From assembly GCA_026705465.1 (NCBI GenBank), contig JAPPAP010000025.1, positions 1-64,000 of the forward strand: DNA of 64,000 nucleotides. The letters are read 5' to 3'. The notes beneath the pieces were generated by a model that had not been told where the DNA came from, made no database searches, and was given only the letters and a program-made list of their open reading frames with translations. Positions 62,669 to 64,000 of the stretch are shown piece after piece. Position 1 is the stretch's first letter. The number at the start of each line of letters is the position of its first letter. The stretch is from a bacterium (GTDB lineage Bacteria; Actinomycetota; Acidimicrobiia; Acidimicrobiales; Bin134). The position numbers and the translations under genes are program-made.

Positions 62669-64000
62669 TCAGGCTTGACCGTGGGCCAACTCAATAAGAC
62701 GAGCCAAGTCGGCAGGATCCAGCATTTCGATCACGTCGTAGACGGGTTTATCAGGGCCTCTGACAGTCTGAAGGGCACGGGAACCTGCGCTATTGGGTGC
62801 TGGGAGGTCGGTCGTGAGTAGCACTAGCCGAATCTTCGGGTCGAAGGAGTGAAGCACGGCCGCCTTGCCCAGCGCCTTCCATAGCGTGTCGGTGCGGCGC
62901 AGCCCAGGCCGCTGAGTGACACTGAAGGCACCGGATACATCGAACAGCCACGTCTGCCCCATCTGGTCAATGGCCTCAAAGTTCACCTCCACGCCGCAGG
63001 AAATCTTGACCTTCTCCCGGATATTGCGGAACCCACTTTGCTCCAGAATTACTTCGGCCATCTTCTGGGCTTTCCGACCCTGTTGTCCGGCCCGAACTTG
63101 GAAGTCGTTGCTTTCTGTCGCCACAGTTCCATCGAGCGAGCCTTCACGGTCAACTCGCATTGATGCTGATTCGTTGTCGGAGTCTTCGAATAGCCGCAAA
63201 TTGTCGTTGCGTGATGGTGCAACTGTGACCTTCCACTGGAGCTTGTCTGAATGTTGCGCAAGCCGTTTCCGTTCGTCAGCGATGCGCTGTTCGGCTAATT
63301 CGATATAGCCGGGATCGGTGTCAAAGCCGACGTAGTGCCGTCCCGTACGTACTGCGGCCACCGCGGTCGTTCCCGCTCCCACAAAGGGATCTAGGACCAA
63401 GTCGCCCCGATAGGTGTAAAGGTCGATCAATCGTTGGGGGAGCTCCACCGGAAACGGCGCAGGGTGACCCACCCGCGTCGCTGACTCTGGGGGAATCTCC
63501 CACACATCGGTAGTGGCTTCCATGAACTCATCCACGAAAGAAGTGCCCTCTGAGGGAAGACCCTGGGCAGCCCGTTCGGCCGCGGGTCGAGCCCGGTCGA
63601 AGCGTCCCTTGGAGGCGATCACAACCCGCTCAGTAACGTCCCGCAATACCGGGTTTCCCGGACGCTGGAAGCTGCCCCACGCGCAGCTGCCTCCTGCGCT
63701 GGGAGCCTTTTTCCAAATCACCTCGCCACGGAGTAGCAGCCCAAGGCGATCTTGGAGAATGTCGATCACATCGGCTGATAGGGATCGATACGGGCGGCGG
63801 CCCAAGTTGGCTACGTTCACCGCGATGCGCCCACCCGGTTCCAGCTTGCGTGCGCATTCGGCAAACACTTCTTCCAGCATGGCGAGAAAGTCCACGTAGT
63901 CGGCAGGGATATTGCCTTGTCCGACCGCTTCCTCGTATTCCTTGCCCACAAAGTAGGGGGGAGAAGTCACCACGAGCGCCACCGAGTTGTCGGCGATCTC
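62669..64000 (-). CDS. Beta-class DNA methyltransferase with C-terminal extension (5' end outside window)
   Basis: At least 443 residues are visible; the frame runs off the right edge (IADNSVALVVTSPPY), so the true start is beyond 64000. Catalytic motif IV TSPPY precedes the SAM motif I (LDPFVGAGTT), the order of beta-class enzymes, and SPPY favours N4-cytosine or N6-adenine targets. After the methylase core (about residue 255 of the visible part) comes an extension of some 180 residues (FRNIREKVKISCGVEVNFEA and WLFDVSGAFS) that resembles no methylase part and could be a nuclease-like or target-recognition domain. Convergent with the permease (14 bp). Confidence 0.9.
   Translation of the reverse strand, partial: EIADNSVALVVTSPPYFVGKEYEEAVGQGNIPADYVDFLAMLEEVFAECARKLEPGGRIAVNVANLGRRPYRSLSADVIDILQDRLGLLLRGEVIWKKAPSAGGSCAWGSFQRPGNPVLRDVTERVVIASKGRFDRARPAAERAAQGLPSEGTSFVDEFMEATTDVWEIPPESATRVGHPAPFPVELPQRLIDLYTYRGDLVLDPFVGAGTTAVAAVRTGRHYVGFDTDPGYIELAEQRIADERKRLAQHSDKLQWKVTVAPSRNDNLRLFEDSDNESASMRVDREGSLDGTVATESNDFQVRAGQQGRKAQKMAEVILEQSGFRNIREKVKISCGVEVNFEAIDQMGQTWLFDVSGAFSVTQRPGLRRTDTLWKALGKAAVLHSFDPKIRLVLLTTDLPAPNSAGSRALQTVRGPDKPVYDVIEMLDPADLARLIELAHGQA

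Overview
The window is a gene-dense, high-GC bacterial chromosome segment with about 55 protein genes, one tRNA and no intergenic gap above 180 bp. Several traits point to an actinobacterium: F420-type oxidoreductases (LLM and PPOX families), a FolP2-type dihydropteroate synthase homologue, a PAC2 protein, SigE-like ECF sigma signalling, many GTG starts and several apparently leaderless genes. The mix of housekeeping genes with P450s, sulfatases, amidohydrolases and enoyl-CoA hydratases is what I would expect of an uncultured marine or sponge-associated Acidimicrobiia-like lineage. That placement is inference; no rRNA is present to test it.

Layout. 1-5568: the C-terminal half of leuS, then a minus-strand group of P450, LLM oxidoreductase, PAC2 protein and phosphotransferase. 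5616-15792: mostly plus-strand housekeeping genes (thioredoxin/TPR, comEA, comEC, folP2-like, holA, lepA, hrcA, dnaJ, rsmE), with rpsT on the minus strand. 15800-21801: minus-strand central metabolism (citrate synthase, acyl-CoA carboxylase beta chain, LysR regulator, aconitase). 21880-26705: a three-gene lipid-like operon (fatty-acyl-reductase/HAD fusion, LarA-like protein, PlsC acyltransferase). 26755-30660: ddl and murF divergently arranged, then an amidase and tRNA-Val. 30672-39086: cupin, Baeyer-Villiger monooxygenase and P450, small hypotheticals, exporter, F420 and FAD enzymes, amidohydrolase. 39158-46866: glnS, an ECF sigma factor coupled to a membrane-anchored RCC1-like repeat protein, SDR, enoyl-CoA hydratases and a DM13 protein. 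46914-49135: a UGSC selenoprotein gene, its partner and thiamine pyrophosphokinase. 49234-62654: oxidoreductase and amidohydrolase genes, three sulfatases and a sulfonate/nitrate-type ABC transporter whose binding protein carries two tandem substrate domains. 62669-64000: a DNA methyltransferase cut by the window edge.

The strongest observations are four. (1) A selenocysteine-encoding gene has an in-frame TGA at 47199-47201 in a U-G-S-C motif, followed at once by a SECIS-like hairpin. (2) A structured intergenic element occurs three times, at 37860-37935, 49135-49223 and 54571-54657. It has covarying stems and an invariant TGG/ACAGGA internal loop, and every wobble pair is a G-U pair only if the plus strand is transcribed. 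(3) The ECF sigma gene overlaps a one-pass membrane protein bearing 14 paired-cysteine RCC1-like repeats, and a consensus ECF promoter lies directly before the sigma start. (4) An operon joins a fatty-acyl reductase/phosphatase fusion, a LarA-like protein and an acyltransferase, and may define an unstudied lipid pathway.
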